A program made the translations under genes and the position numbers. From Nonlabens dokdonensis (GTDB lineage: Bacteria > Bacteroidota > Bacteroidia > Flavobacteriales > Flavobacteriaceae), in contig NZ_MAAX01000108.1 of the NCBI RefSeq assembly GCF_002162835.1, positions 1 to 57,823 on the forward strand: a stretch of DNA of 57,823 nucleotides. Reading direction: 5' to 3'. This document shows positions 28,406 to 37,212 of the stretch, piece by piece (position 1 is the stretch's first letter; each line of letters starts with the position of its first letter). Below the pieces are notes generated by a model, which made no database searches, was not told the DNA's origin, and was given only the letters and a program-made list of their open reading frames with translations.

Positions 28406-30823
28406 ATGAGACCTAAATCTCACATTTCTTCGGCAGCATCTTTTCTAGTTTTAATAGTAATGATTTGGTATGCTTTTCATAGCCAGACACCTTCTTCGGA
28501 TTTGAAGGATCATGTCCCAGAAACTAAATGGTCTACAGCTCGTGCACTAGATCATGTGAAAGCTATTTCTCTACAACCTCATTATATAGGTAGTGATGCT
28601 CATAATGATGTAAAAAAATACATTGAAACAGAGCTTAAAAAAATGGGACTGGATGTCACCACTCAAAAAGGTTATGACATCAGCTGGAATGGTAACATGT
28701 CTCAACCAGAAAATATTCTCGCTCGTATTAAAGGTTCTGAGTCCGGAAATAAAGCTTTGGTATTACTAACACATTACGATAGTGATCCGCATTCTAGTAA
28801 AGGAGCAAGCGATGCTGGTAGTGGTGTGGCAACAATTCTAGAAGGAGTAAGAGCTTACTTAGCTGTAAACAAAGTTCCTAAAAACGATATCATTATCTGC
28901 ATTACCGATGGTGAGGAGCTAGGATTAAATGGCGCCAGCCTTTTTGTAAACAAACATCCATGGGCAAAAAACGTAGGTTTTGTACTCAATTTTGAAGCTC
29001 GTGGTAGCGGTGGACCAAGTTATGTCCTGGTAGAAACAAATGGTGGTAACCGCAAAATAATGGAAGAGTTCATGGCGGCTGGAACAGATTATCCTGTGGC
29101 AAATTCGCTCGCTTATAGCATCTACAAAATGATTCCTAACGATACTGACTTGACTATTTTCAGACAAGATGGTGATATCAACGGTCTCAACTTTGCTTTT
29201 ATAGGAGATCATTATGATTACCATACGGAACTGGACAGCTATGAGCGATTAGACCGCAATACACTAGCACATCAAGGCTCATATTTAATGCCGTTGTTAA
29301 ATCATTTCGGCAATCTGGATATGACAGATCGAGTGATGGTAGCTCAAGGAGATGATCTGGTTTACTTTCCATTGCCATTAGTTAAAATGGTCAGTTTTCC
29401 ATTCAGCTGGCTGGCTGCCATGATCATAGTTAGTGGTGTATTGCTTTTATTTTTGATCATTTTAGGAATCCGTAAAAGACGTATTACTGCAAAATATTTA
29501 TTCGGTGGTTTTATTCCATTCCTTGGTAGTTTAATTATCGGTTTTTTATTGAGCAAATACGGTTGGGAAGCTATCCAGACTGGTGAATTTTACATAGATC
29601 AGCTGCATGGTTTTCCTTATAACGGTTACTGGCTTCTTGCAGCATCTGCTTTTGCTGCTGTCACCATTTGTTTTTTCTTGTATCATAAATTTTACCATCG
29701 CGATCGCATTGCTAGTTTGAGTGTCGCACCTTTGATCTTGTTATGGATCATAAGTGTCGCAATAGCCTTTCCAGTAGGCGATGGTGGTTTAATTCCAGAT
29801 GTTTATTTAGGCGGCGCAGGTTTCTTTTTGATTCCGCTATTTGCTGGATTGATCATGTTATGGCTCAATATTTATCATAAACGACCTAGCTACGTTTTAC
29901 TATTACTCCTTGCTGTTCCTGCGATTTTTGTTTTCGCACCATTTATAAAAGCCTTTCCAGTGGCTTTGGGTATGAGTATTCTTTTTGTTGCTGCCGTTTT
30001 AAGCACGCTATTATTCGGCTTGCTTGTTCCTATTTTAGGACATTACCGCAAGAAAGGGTTACTATCTTTTGCTTCTTTATTGGTTACCATAACTTGTTTG
30101 TGTTTCGCTTTCGCGAAAGCGGAATTTTCACAAACCCAACCCAAACCTACCAGCTTGATCTACGTTCAAAATCAAGACGACCAGACCGCACAATGGGCAA
30201 CCTATGATCGTGCATTGTCAGATTGGACCAAGGAAAAACTGGGCGAAAAACCACAACTTGCCAAAGAATTAAATGCCAACTCCATAGATTCAAAATACGG
30301 AACAGGATTCACTTATGCGGCGAAAACCATCTATCAAGACTTACCTGAAGTAGCTCTGGAATTAGTTGCAGATGCTACAGTAAATGATTTACGTACAGTT
30401 AAGTTTAAGGTCTCCAGTGAGAGCGATGTGCATAGATATGAAGTTTTTGCAGACTCTAAATATGTTTTTGAAAAAGCAATGGTAAACGGATTAGAAATCG
30501 AGCCTAGCGGTAAACCTAAAAAGCCCTTTGCAAACAGATGGGGCAACCGATTCTTAAGCTACTACGTGAAAAATAATGCACCACTAGAAATGGAACTAAC
30601 TTTTGATGCGGCAACAGAGCCTGAAATCATCATCTATGCAGCGTCATTTGATCTACTAGAACAAGAGCAATTTAATGTCTCACAAAGACCTTTAGATCAT
30701 ATGTCAATGCCTTTTGTATTAAACGATGCTGTGTTGAGAAAACGCACGGTAAAACTATCAAAAGATTTCAGACAACCCAATGATGAGGTAACCTACGAAC
30801 TAGCTGAGCCAAATGCAGAGTAA
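28406..30823 (+). CDS. M28-family zinc peptidase with multi-spanning C-terminal domain
   Basis: An 805-residue membrane peptidase. Residue segments show the M28 active site: LTHYDSDPHSSKGASDAGSGVATILE and ITDGEELGLNGASLF (zinc and catalytic Asp/Glu). One N-terminal hydrophobic segment anchors it; the C-terminal half has about nine hydrophobic segments (from about 330 to 570), then a soluble region (575-805). The lay-out resembles FXNA-like endoplasmic aminopeptidases, and substrate is unknown. An iterated palindrome (30106-30121) encodes FAFAKAEFS at the end of the membrane domain. The next gene overlaps its end by 11 bp. Confidence 0.9.
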   Translation: MRPKSHISSAASFLVLIVMIWYAFHSQTPSSDLKDHVPETKWSTARALDHVKAISLQPHYIGSDAHNDVKKYIETELKKMGLDVTTQKGYDISWNGNMSQPENILARIKGSESGNKALVLLTHYDSDPHSSKGASDAGSGVATILEGVRAYLAVNKVPKNDIIICITDGEELGLNGASLFVNKHPWAKNVGFVLNFEARGSGGPSYVLVETNGGNRKIMEEFMAAGTDYPVANSLAYSIYKMIPNDTDLTIFRQDGDINGLNFAFIGDHYDYHTELDSYERLDRNTLAHQGSYLMPLLNHFGNLDMTDRVMVAQGDDLVYFPLPLVKMVSFPFSWLAAMIIVSGVLLLFLIILGIRKRRITAKYLFGGFIPFLGSLIIGFLLSKYGWEAIQTGEFYIDQLHGFPYNGYWLLAASAFAAVTICFFLYHKFYHRDRIASLSVAPLILLWIISVAIAFPVGDGGLIPDVYLGGAGFFLIPLFAGLIMLWLNIYHKRPSYVLLLLLAVPAIFVFAPFIKAFPVALGMSILFVAAVLSTLLFGLLVPILGHYRKKGLLSFASLLVTITCLCFAFAKAEFSQTQPKPTSLIYVQNQDDQTAQWATYDRALSDWTKEKLGEKPQLAKELNANSIDSKYGTGFTYAAKTIYQDLPEVALELVADATVNDLRTVKFKVSSESDVHRYEVFADSKYVFEKAMVNGLEIEPSGKPKKPFANRWGNRFLSYYVKNNAPLEMELTFDAATEPEIIIYAASFDLLEQEQFNVSQRPLDHMSMPFVLNDAVLRKRTVKLSKDFRQPNDEVTYELAEPNAE
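30106..30121. repeat. Iterated palindrome in M28 peptidase gene
   Basis: Exact 16-bp copy encoding AFAKAE at the junction of the membrane part and the C-terminal soluble domain. Confidence 0.95.
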
Positions 30824-31595
30824 GAAAACAATCGGTATCTTAGGTTGTGGCTGGTTAGGTTACGACCTTGCGTTAAAGTTAAAAAAGCAAAATTATCAAG
30901 TAAGAGGTACGTCTAGATCTCAAGAAAAATTAGAAAAGCTTAGGCAAAATGGTATTCAAGCTTTTGAAATAGATCTTACTGAAGATAAAATCTATGGTGA
31001 TTTACAAGGTTTTCTAGAACATCTGGATAAACTCGTTATTGATATTCCACCAGGATTGCGTAAGAATCCAGAGAGTAATTTTGCCTACCGCATGAGAATG
31101 TTGATGCGATTTGTGCAGGTCTATGAAATACCTCATGTCATTTTTATTTCTTCAACTTCAATTTTTGAAGATCGAGAAGACATTCCATCTTATGACGAAC
31201 ATTCTATTCCTAACGCTACCAGCAACAGTGGTAAAAAAATCATCGCAGCCGAAGAAGGAATACAAAAGATGGCACAAAAATCTACTATTATCAGACCATG
31301 TGGTTTGATAGGAGAAGATCGCCATCCTATTAAAATGCTAGCTGGTAAAAGCGGAATCAAAAATCCAGATGCGCCCGTGAATCTTGTATCACGAGATCAT
31401 GTGAATAAAATCATCCAAAACGTGATTGCTGGTAAAATCGACGCTCCAGTGATTCATGCCATCAGTGAACCTCATGCAAACCGCAAAGTTTATTATCAAA
31501 AAACCGCAGAAGAATTTGGGTTAGAAGCTCCTATTTTTGAACAGGATAAAACTAGTGTTGGAAAGAAGATTGTTTCAATGATTAAATCATCATAA
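30813..31595 (+). CDS. NAD(P)-binding SDR-like protein (YeeZ-type)
   Basis: A 260-residue Rossmann protein starting TIGILGCGWLGYDLALKL (G-x-G-x-x-G). It resembles E. coli YeeZ-type epimerase/dehydratase-family proteins, with DIPPGLR and FISSTSIFED in the middle and RPCGLIGEDRHP later. No catalytic YxxxK motif is evident. Its start overlaps the M28 gene by 11 bp, so the pair is translationally linked. Function unknown. Confidence 0.85.
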   Translation: MQSKKTIGILGCGWLGYDLALKLKKQNYQVRGTSRSQEKLEKLRQNGIQAFEIDLTEDKIYGDLQGFLEHLDKLVIDIPPGLRKNPESNFAYRMRMLMRFVQVYEIPHVIFISSTSIFEDREDIPSYDEHSIPNATSNSGKKIIAAEEGIQKMAQKSTIIRPCGLIGEDRHPIKMLAGKSGIKNPDAPVNLVSRDHVNKIIQNVIAGKIDAPVIHAISEPHANRKVYYQKTAEEFGLEAPIFEQDKTSVGKKIVSMIKSS

Positions 31596-32398
31596 GAGGA
31601 GTCATTTATTTTGTATATTTTAATGAAAGTAAAACTTCTAAGTCTGAATAATTTTTATCAATTCTTTTTTTTGAATCGCAAACTAAAAGCTTTCCCCTTT
31701 ATTTCAAAGGGGAAAATTTAATTCGTTTAAGAATTAAATAAGGGGTTTGCGCTGCTAGAAATATTTCAAAATTTTGTTTTTCAGAAAAGTATTAGCATCG
31801 TTTCAAACCCTTTTCATTTGTCGCTGTCACTACCAAATCTCTTTCCCTTCTTCTGAAGGTAAATGCTTCGAATTTTCATAGTTTATAAGGTTTGACATGC
31901 CAACTGTTTGTATTGGCATTGTCTAAATCTGTTCTTGATGATTGAACTGGTCTGAATTCTTGATTTAAAGAATAAGCCGTATTGCATTATACCCTTTTTG
32001 TTTGTCGCTGTCGATTCCAAATCTCTTTACACTTCGACAATTCAGCATAATTTGTCCAAGATTACCTGTTTTTCAAGTAATGTTTTAAAAAGGTATTGGA
32101 AAGTCTGTCGTTAAAAATGAAATGAGTGAAGCGGTAAAAAGAAAAATTGTTGATGCTTTTAAAAGATGATGTTTTCAAAAAAAACATTTAGTTTTTCAGC
32201 AGTTTGTAAAATCAAAATAGTTTTATTTTTCTTTAGCGCAATGAATGAAATTTTTAGACAGGTGTTCCATAGCCTAGATCTTTTTGGTTACTTTTTGGAG
32301 CAATGCGAAAAAGTAACAGGAGCAAGAAGTTTTCAAAAAAGACAATTATTATTGCAACCAACTGTTTTAAACAATTAAAGAATCCGTAGATTCAAGCA
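31596..32398. repeat. 803-bp gene-free region with hairpin repeats
   Basis: Between the YeeZ-like gene and pbpC. It holds hairpin elements: 31691-31715 (perfect arms TTTCCCCTTT/AAAGGGGAAA) and, in opposite orientation, about 31798-31955 (homologous to 36275-36440, sharing CAAACCCTTTT, the CTTTCCCTTC hairpin and an ATTGTCTAAATC-like segment). A partial copy lies near 31985-32040. The ORF at 32166-32378 is low-complexity and repeat-derived. Just before it, 32089-32169 reads as an open 26-codon stretch, possibly a gene remnant. No other gene seen. Confidence 0.75.
32089..32169 (+). pseudogene. Possible gene remnant (26 codons)
   Basis: After an in-frame stop the frame reads KGIGKSVVKNEMSEAVKRKI and then VDAFKR before a stop. 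The composition looks protein-like (amphipathic helix), unlike the low-complexity surroundings. It may be the C-terminal end of a decayed gene; family not recognised. Confidence 0.25.
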
Positions 32399-34768
32399 GT
32401 GAAAAAGTTTCTTTTTAAACATAAGATCAAACTCAGCGTCCTAACGGTTTTACTCATTTGGTATGCAGTGTGTTTACCAGAAAAATTATTTGATGTTCCT
32501 TATTCTACAGTAATAGAAAGTAAAGATGGCAGGCTGCTCGATGCACACATTGCTAGAGATGAACAGTGGCGTTTTCCTGCGGTAGATTCTGTTCCATATC
32601 GGTACAAACAAAGCTTGTTGCAATATGAAGATGCACATTTTTACAGTCATCCAGGATTCAATCCAGTTTCTATAGGAAGGGCATTGGTAGATAATATTTC
32701 GGCAGGAAAAGTGGTCCGTGGAGGAAGTACGATTACACAACAAGTGATCCGGCTGGCACGTAAGAAAGAACGTAAATACTACGAGAAATTTATAGAGCTT
32801 ATTTGGGCAACACGTTTGGAGTTTCGGCTTACTAAAGAAGAGATTTTAGAACTTTATGCTAGTCATGCACCTTACGGCGGCAATGTGATCGGTCTGGATA
32901 TGGCGGCGTGGCGTTATTTTGGAAGAAAACCACATGAACTCAGTTGGGCAGAAAGTGCTACGCTTGCCGTTTTGCCTAATGCGCCAGGATTGGTCTATCC
33001 TGGAAAGCGAGAAAGTCTACTTAAAGAAAAACGTGATCAAGTCTTACTTAAATTAAAAGAAGAAAACATTATTACAGAAATGGATTACGAACTCGCTATT
33101 TCTGAAAACGTACCGACTCAAGATTTTAGAGTACCGCAACTGGCGCCGCATTTGTTGCAAAGAGCTAACAAGGAATACGGTACCAAAAAACTGCGCACCA
33201 GTATTGATTATGAGATGCAAGAAACAGTGAGCCGTATTGTAAAAAATCATCATAGAGTCTTGCAACAAAACGGAGTAAACAATCTTGCCATGCTGGTTCT
33301 GGACGTAGAAACCCAAACCGTTGCTGCTTACGTAGGAAACGCACCTACTACCAGAGAACACAGTAAAGATGTAGATATTATCACTGCGCCACGTTCTACA
33401 GGTAGTGTTTTGAAGCCTTTTTTATATGCTGCGATGCTGGATGATGGTGAATTATTACCTCATAGCTTAGTAAAAGACACACCTACTATAATTGACGGAT
33501 TTTCTACAGAGAATTATGATAAAAAATATACAGGAGCAATTCCTGCTTCTCAAGCTTTATCCAGGTCTTTAAATGTTCCAGCAGTGCGACTGCTACGAGA
33601 GCATACTGTACCACGATTTTACAATAAGTTACAAGATTTAAAACTTTCTCATCTCAATCGCGGCGCAGGAACTTACGGATTGAGTCTGATTATTGGTGGC
33701 GGCGAGAGCAGCCTTTGGGATATGAGCCGCGCCTATTTAGGAATGGCCAAAACCTTAGAGCTTTATACAGAAAACAGCAGTCAGTACGATCCTAATATTA
33801 TGAATAGGTTGAGTTATCTCGATAATAGTGTGGATCTCGCTTTCGCGAAAGCGGAACAACCATCAAACAATAAAGAAATAAGCTGGTCATTAGAACCATT
33901 CATCTATGGTGCAGGAAGCATTTACCACACATTTGAAGCGATGAAAAAGGTAAACAGACCAGAAGGAGAAGAAATCTGGCACTTCTTTAATCCAGACAGA
34001 GAAATCGCCTGGAAGACAGGAACAAGTTTTGGAAATCGCGATGCATGGGCGATAGGCGTGACACCTAAATACATCATAGGCGTCTGGACGGGAAATGCCG
34101 ACGGAGAAGGACGTGCCGAAATGACGGGAATAGACAGCGCCGCGCCAGTACTTTTTGATTTGTTCAATCGATTACCCACGCAACAATGGTTTGCGCCACC
34201 TTATGACAATATGCTAGAAGTTCAAACCTGCAAGCAATCTGGTTATCTCGCCACACCATTGTGTGAACCTATCAACCAATATATTCCAGCAATAGGGGAA
34301 AAATTCGCTTCGTGTCCGTTCCATAAATCCATAAATCTAGACGCTACAAAAACCTATCAAGTAAATGCCGATTGCGAGCCAGCATCACAAATAATTACAC
34401 AGTCGTGGTTCACGTTGCCGCCAGTCATGTCCTACTATTATTCAAGAGCCAACCCTAGTTACCAACCATTACCAGATTACAGAGCAGATTGTGTGCCTTC
34501 CACAGATGATGTAATGCGTTTTATAAAACCAAAACACAATACCACAATTACTTTAACTAAAAATGTGGAAGGCGAGCAAAACAGCGCCATTTTTGAAATT
34601 GCTCATAAGAAAAGCGACACAGAGGTTTTTTGGTATCTAGACAATGAGTTTTTAGGAGCTACTAAAAACTTTCATGAACTAGCCATTTCTGGTAAAAAAG
34701 GAAAACGATTAATTACTGCAGTTGATGAAGATGGAAATGATGTGCGTATTTATGTGGTTTTTGAGTAA
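32399..34768 (+). CDS. pbpC: Penicillin-binding protein 1C
   Basis: A 789-residue bifunctional cell-wall synthase. It starts with GTG. A single membrane segment near residues 10-27 is followed by a transglycosylase domain with QYEDAHFYSHPGFNPVSIGRAL and GGSTITQQVIRLARK (family 51). The transpeptidase has SxxK in PRSTGSVLKPFL, SxN in SRSLNVP and KTG in WKTGTSFGNRDAW. A C-terminal PBP1C-type domain (about 690-789) follows. Lacking alpha2-macroglobulin neighbours, it stands alone. A palindrome (33838-33853) encodes DLAFAKAEQ in a surface loop. Confidence 0.95.
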   Translation: MKKFLFKHKIKLSVLTVLLIWYAVCLPEKLFDVPYSTVIESKDGRLLDAHIARDEQWRFPAVDSVPYRYKQSLLQYEDAHFYSHPGFNPVSIGRALVDNISAGKVVRGGSTITQQVIRLARKKERKYYEKFIELIWATRLEFRLTKEEILELYASHAPYGGNVIGLDMAAWRYFGRKPHELSWAESATLAVLPNAPGLVYPGKRESLLKEKRDQVLLKLKEENIITEMDYELAISENVPTQDFRVPQLAPHLLQRANKEYGTKKLRTSIDYEMQETVSRIVKNHHRVLQQNGVNNLAMLVLDVETQTVAAYVGNAPTTREHSKDVDIITAPRSTGSVLKPFLYAAMLDDGELLPHSLVKDTPTIIDGFSTENYDKKYTGAIPASQALSRSLNVPAVRLLREHTVPRFYNKLQDLKLSHLNRGAGTYGLSLIIGGGESSLWDMSRAYLGMAKTLELYTENSSQYDPNIMNRLSYLDNSVDLAFAKAEQPSNNKEISWSLEPFIYGAGSIYHTFEAMKKVNRPEGEEIWHFFNPDREIAWKTGTSFGNRDAWAIGVTPKYIIGVWTGNADGEGRAEMTGIDSAAPVLFDLFNRLPTQQWFAPPYDNMLEVQTCKQSGYLATPLCEPINQYIPAIGEKFASCPFHKSINLDATKTYQVNADCEPASQIITQSWFTLPPVMSYYYSRANPSYQPLPDYRADCVPSTDDVMRFIKPKHNTTITLTKNVEGEQNSAIFEIAHKKSDTEVFWYLDNEFLGATKNFHELAISGKKGKRLITAVDEDGNDVRIYVVFE
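33838..33853. repeat. Iterated palindrome in pbpC
   Basis: Exact 16-bp copy encoding AFAKAE between the SxN and KTG motifs of the transpeptidase. Confidence 0.95.
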
Positions 34769-34908
34769 GTAATAAATTGGGTACTTATACTTATTGTTTA
34801 TAAAAATTAACTATTTAAATTTAAAAACTAATTAAATTCTTATAATTCATGACTAAATCCATTCACGGATGGAGTGTCAATAGAACCGATAAAATAATGT
34901 TACAATAA

Positions 34909-35652
34909 ATGCACAAAATTAAAAACCTAATTGCAGCGAGTATATTACTCGCTGCTTTTTTTTCAGAAGCGCAAGAAAGATCGTTAATAGAAAATATAGG
35001 GGTAAAAATAAACTATTCACAAACCAATAGTTTTGAAAGAGACTTTACGCCAGCTGTTCTTGATTGGCAACATAAAAATTACAGGACATTTAGGCTAGGA
35101 TTAAGTTATGATGTAGCAACTAAAAAAAAATGGAATTATAATTACAACATCTCTATTGATTGGTCTAAAGATATTATTAATTATACTATTAATGATCCAG
35201 ATTTTGATGAACAAGTTTTTTCTAGAAGATTAACTGGTAATGGAACTGTTTATTTTATTTTTGAAAGTCAATTTCTTTATGCCTTGAACAAAAGCCAGTC
35301 TTTACATGGGATGATAGCTCCACAGATTAATTTCACTTTATTTGATGACGAAGGTAGGTCAGGTATAGGTGGTTCAAATTCATTAAATGGTTATTCTTAT
35401 AGATTAAATACTGTTGACCGCAATCGCATAATAAGACCAAGTCTTGCCTTAGGTTTACAATATGATTTACCTACTAAGACTAAAATGAGATTAGGTGCTT
35501 TTTATTCGTATTCTTTTACTCCTATATACTTTGGAGAGTTTACTTATGAAAATTCTAATGGCGTTACTGCCTCGGGAGAATGGGAACAGAAAGGACATCA
35601 AGCCGGTATTACTTTTCAGATATTTCCTTTTTTTAAAAGACCAAGTAATTAA
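34909..35652 (+). CDS. Secreted beta-barrel-like protein, unknown function
   Basis: A 247-residue protein with a signal peptide (MHKIKNLIAASILLAAFFSEAQ). The rest alternates hydrophobic and polar residues, with repeated aromatic strands (FRLGLSYDVA, YNISIDWSKDI, MRLGAFYSYSF) and ends HQAGITFQIFPFFKRPSN, like an outer-membrane beta-barrel. I do not recognise the family. A perfect terminator hairpin (34933-34963) lies within codons 9-19, so its transcription may be attenuated. It ends 4 bp from the convergent CYTH gene. Confidence 0.75.
   Translation: MHKIKNLIAASILLAAFFSEAQERSLIENIGVKINYSQTNSFERDFTPAVLDWQHKNYRTFRLGLSYDVATKKKWNYNYNISIDWSKDIINYTINDPDFDEQVFSRRLTGNGTVYFIFESQFLYALNKSQSLHGMIAPQINFTLFDDEGRSGIGGSNSLNGYSYRLNTVDRNRIIRPSLALGLQYDLPTKTKMRLGAFYSYSFTPIYFGEFTYENSNGVTASGEWEQKGHQAGITFQIFPFFKRPSN
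34933..34963 (+). terminator. Intrinsic terminator inside signal-peptide codons
   Basis: Perfect 10-bp stem GCAGCGAGTA with TACTCGCTGC, 3-nt loop, then eight T, all in the coding strand of the gene at 34909. Sequence form is that of a strong intrinsic terminator. Confidence 0.75.
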
Positions 35653-35656
35653 ATAT

Positions 35657-36121
35657 TTACCACCCACAAAAAGGCTTCTCACTTATATAAGAATTATAAT
35701 AACGATTATCTCCTGTTACTTCTTGACCGATCCAATCTGGTAGCGAGAATGATTCTTCTTCAGACTTCAACTCGATCTCAGCCAGGTTAAGGCCGTTGTT
35801 TTCTCCGTGAAAGATATCTATTTCCCAAATATGTTGTTCTATTTGAATTTCATATCTGGTTTTATCGATTACACCTGGTAAACAGAGTTGCAGAAGTTCC
35901 TCAGCTTCTTGAGTAGTAATTTCTTTTTCCCATTCATAACGAGATAAACCGCTGTCGTTTGATTTTCCTTTTATAGTTAAGAAACCTTGATCGCCTTTTA
36001 ATCGCACGCGTACAGTTCTTTCAGGATCTGTAGTAAGATATCCTTGCGTGATTCGTTTTCCTGTTTTGTCTTTTAGGAAATCGATTGTTTTGAGAAGGAA
36101 TTTGCGTTCTATTTCTGTCAT
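35657..36121 (-). CDS. CYTH-domain protein (adenylate cyclase/thiamine triphosphatase-like)
   Basis: A CYTH-fold protein of about 154 residues. The hallmark EIERKFLLK begins near the N-terminus (ExExK), followed by ITQGYLTTDPERTVRVRLKGDQGFLTIKGK and a DIF-HGENNGLNLAEIELKSEEE segment with the acidic metal ligands. An earlier ATG would add 18 residues (to 36175), but MTEIERKF is the family start and lies at 36119-36121. CYTH proteins hydrolyse triphosphates; the substrate is not known. It converges on the beta-barrel gene. Confidence 0.9.
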   Translation of the reverse strand: MTEIERKFLLKTIDFLKDKTGKRITQGYLTTDPERTVRVRLKGDQGFLTIKGKSNDSGLSRYEWEKEITTQEAEELLQLCLPGVIDKTRYEIQIEQHIWEIDIFHGENNGLNLAEIELKSEEESFSLPDWIGQEVTGDNRYYNSYISEKPFCGW

Positions 36122-36487
36122 GGGTTGTTCAATTGTTATGCAAGATATGATTTTGTGAGGATTGTCATCCCGCAAAATTTAACGTTTCATAATCTTAATA
36201 AGTACGAACGGCTTATTCCAAATTCATCTGGGATCTGCTATTTCTTTTGTAAATCTGTTTTGATAGGTTTTCAGCATGGCGTCAAACCCTTTTGGTTGCT
36301 CCATCGGCGGTGCCTCTGTCGACGCCAACCTGTTTTCCCTTCATCTGAAGGGAAATACTACTAATAGAAGATAAAAATTTTGAGATTTGATATGCTCACT
36401 ATTCTTGTTGACATCGTCTAGATCTTGTTTTTAATAACAAATGCGATCATGTTAATGAGATCCCAGATAATTCGCTTAGGCAAATTT
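36122..36487. repeat. 366-bp spacer with MITE-like hairpin element
   Basis: Contains the element 36226-36468 flanked by 11-bp inverted ends (ATCTGGGATCT and AGATCCCAGAT). Inside it is a hairpin (TTTCCCTTCA/TGAAGGGAAA, 36334-36355) and segments homologous to 31798-31955. No gene is seen. Confidence 0.75.
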
Positions 36488-37156
36488 CTAGGATTGGTGA
36501 CTTATAGCGATCTCTTTTAATTCATCGCTCTCAATCCGTACTTTATCATATCCATTTACAGCTATATAAATCATTGCTTTTGCGATTGTTTTTGGTTCTA
36601 TGGTACGATATTTTTTCAGAAATCCTATTAGTAGTGGATCAATGAGTTTTTGAAACTTTTTCCAGGCACTTTCAAAGGATCGTTTTTCCTCTCTGGTGCC
36701 ACCTATTAAAGCTGGCTGTACAAAGTAGGATTCGGTAAATCCTAATGCTTCTATGTCTCGTTCCATTGCTCCTTTGCCACGATTGTATATAAAGCGGCTA
36801 TCAGGATTGGCACCTAATGCAGAGATAGCAATTACTTTTTCTACACCATTTTTTAAAGCCACTTCAGCAACTTGTAGTGGTAAATCGTGTTCAATTTTAT
36901 AATAGGTTTCTTTATCAGGTGTTTTGGCTTGCGTCGTTCCTGTACAAATAAATAAATGATCGCCTTTTAATTGTTCCTCATAAGTTGTAGGATCAAATAA
37001 ATCTGCGATGTAATTCTTATGTTTTGGGTGATTGTTTTCAATTCGCTTTCGCGAAAGCGTAACTACCTTATCATATCTAGAATTTTCTAATAACTGATTT
37101 AATAAAACGCCACCTGTTAAACCTGTTGCGCCAATGATTATTGCTGTAAAACCCAT
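36488..37156 (-). CDS. NAD(P)H-binding oxidoreductase-like protein
   Basis: A 222-residue atypical SDR beginning FTAIIIGATGLTGGVLLNQLL (Rossmann loop G-x-x-G-x-x-G). It continues VTLSRKRI, LFICTGTTQ and ISALGANPDSRFIYNRGKGAMERDIEALGF, resembling HTATIP2/oxidoreductase proteins. A palindrome (37044-37059) encodes the LSRKR part of VTLSRKRIEN, the beta2 end that fixes NADP specificity in many SDRs. It diverges from dinB. Substrate unknown. Confidence 0.86.
   Translation of the reverse strand: MGFTAIIIGATGLTGGVLLNQLLENSRYDKVVTLSRKRIENNHPKHKNYIADLFDPTTYEEQLKGDHLFICTGTTQAKTPDKETYYKIEHDLPLQVAEVALKNGVEKVIAISALGANPDSRFIYNRGKGAMERDIEALGFTESYFVQPALIGGTREEKRSFESAWKKFQKLIDPLLIGFLKKYRTIEPKTIAKAMIYIAVNGYDKVRIESDELKEIAISHQS
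37044..37059. repeat. Iterated palindrome in NAD(P)-binding gene
   Basis: Exact 16-bp copy; read in this gene's frame it encodes LSRKR rather than AFAKAE. Confidence 0.95.
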
Positions 37157-37200
37157 TTGAGAAGTATGTTAATGTATATCGTTTTCTTTGTGAAAGGTAG

Positions 37201-37208
37201 TAATTTTG
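37201..37208 (+). promoter_or_regulatory. Candidate -7 box for dinB
   Basis: TAATTTTG fits TAnnTTTG and ends only 4 bp before the dinB ATG, so if used the transcript would be nearly leaderless. No -33 TTTG is clear. Confidence 0.35.
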
Positions 37209-37212
37209 AAGC

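Noticed and set aside
32166-32378. 70-codon plus-strand ORF before pbpC
   Set aside because: Low-complexity, T-rich sequence in a repeat region, no signal or domain; judged non-coding.
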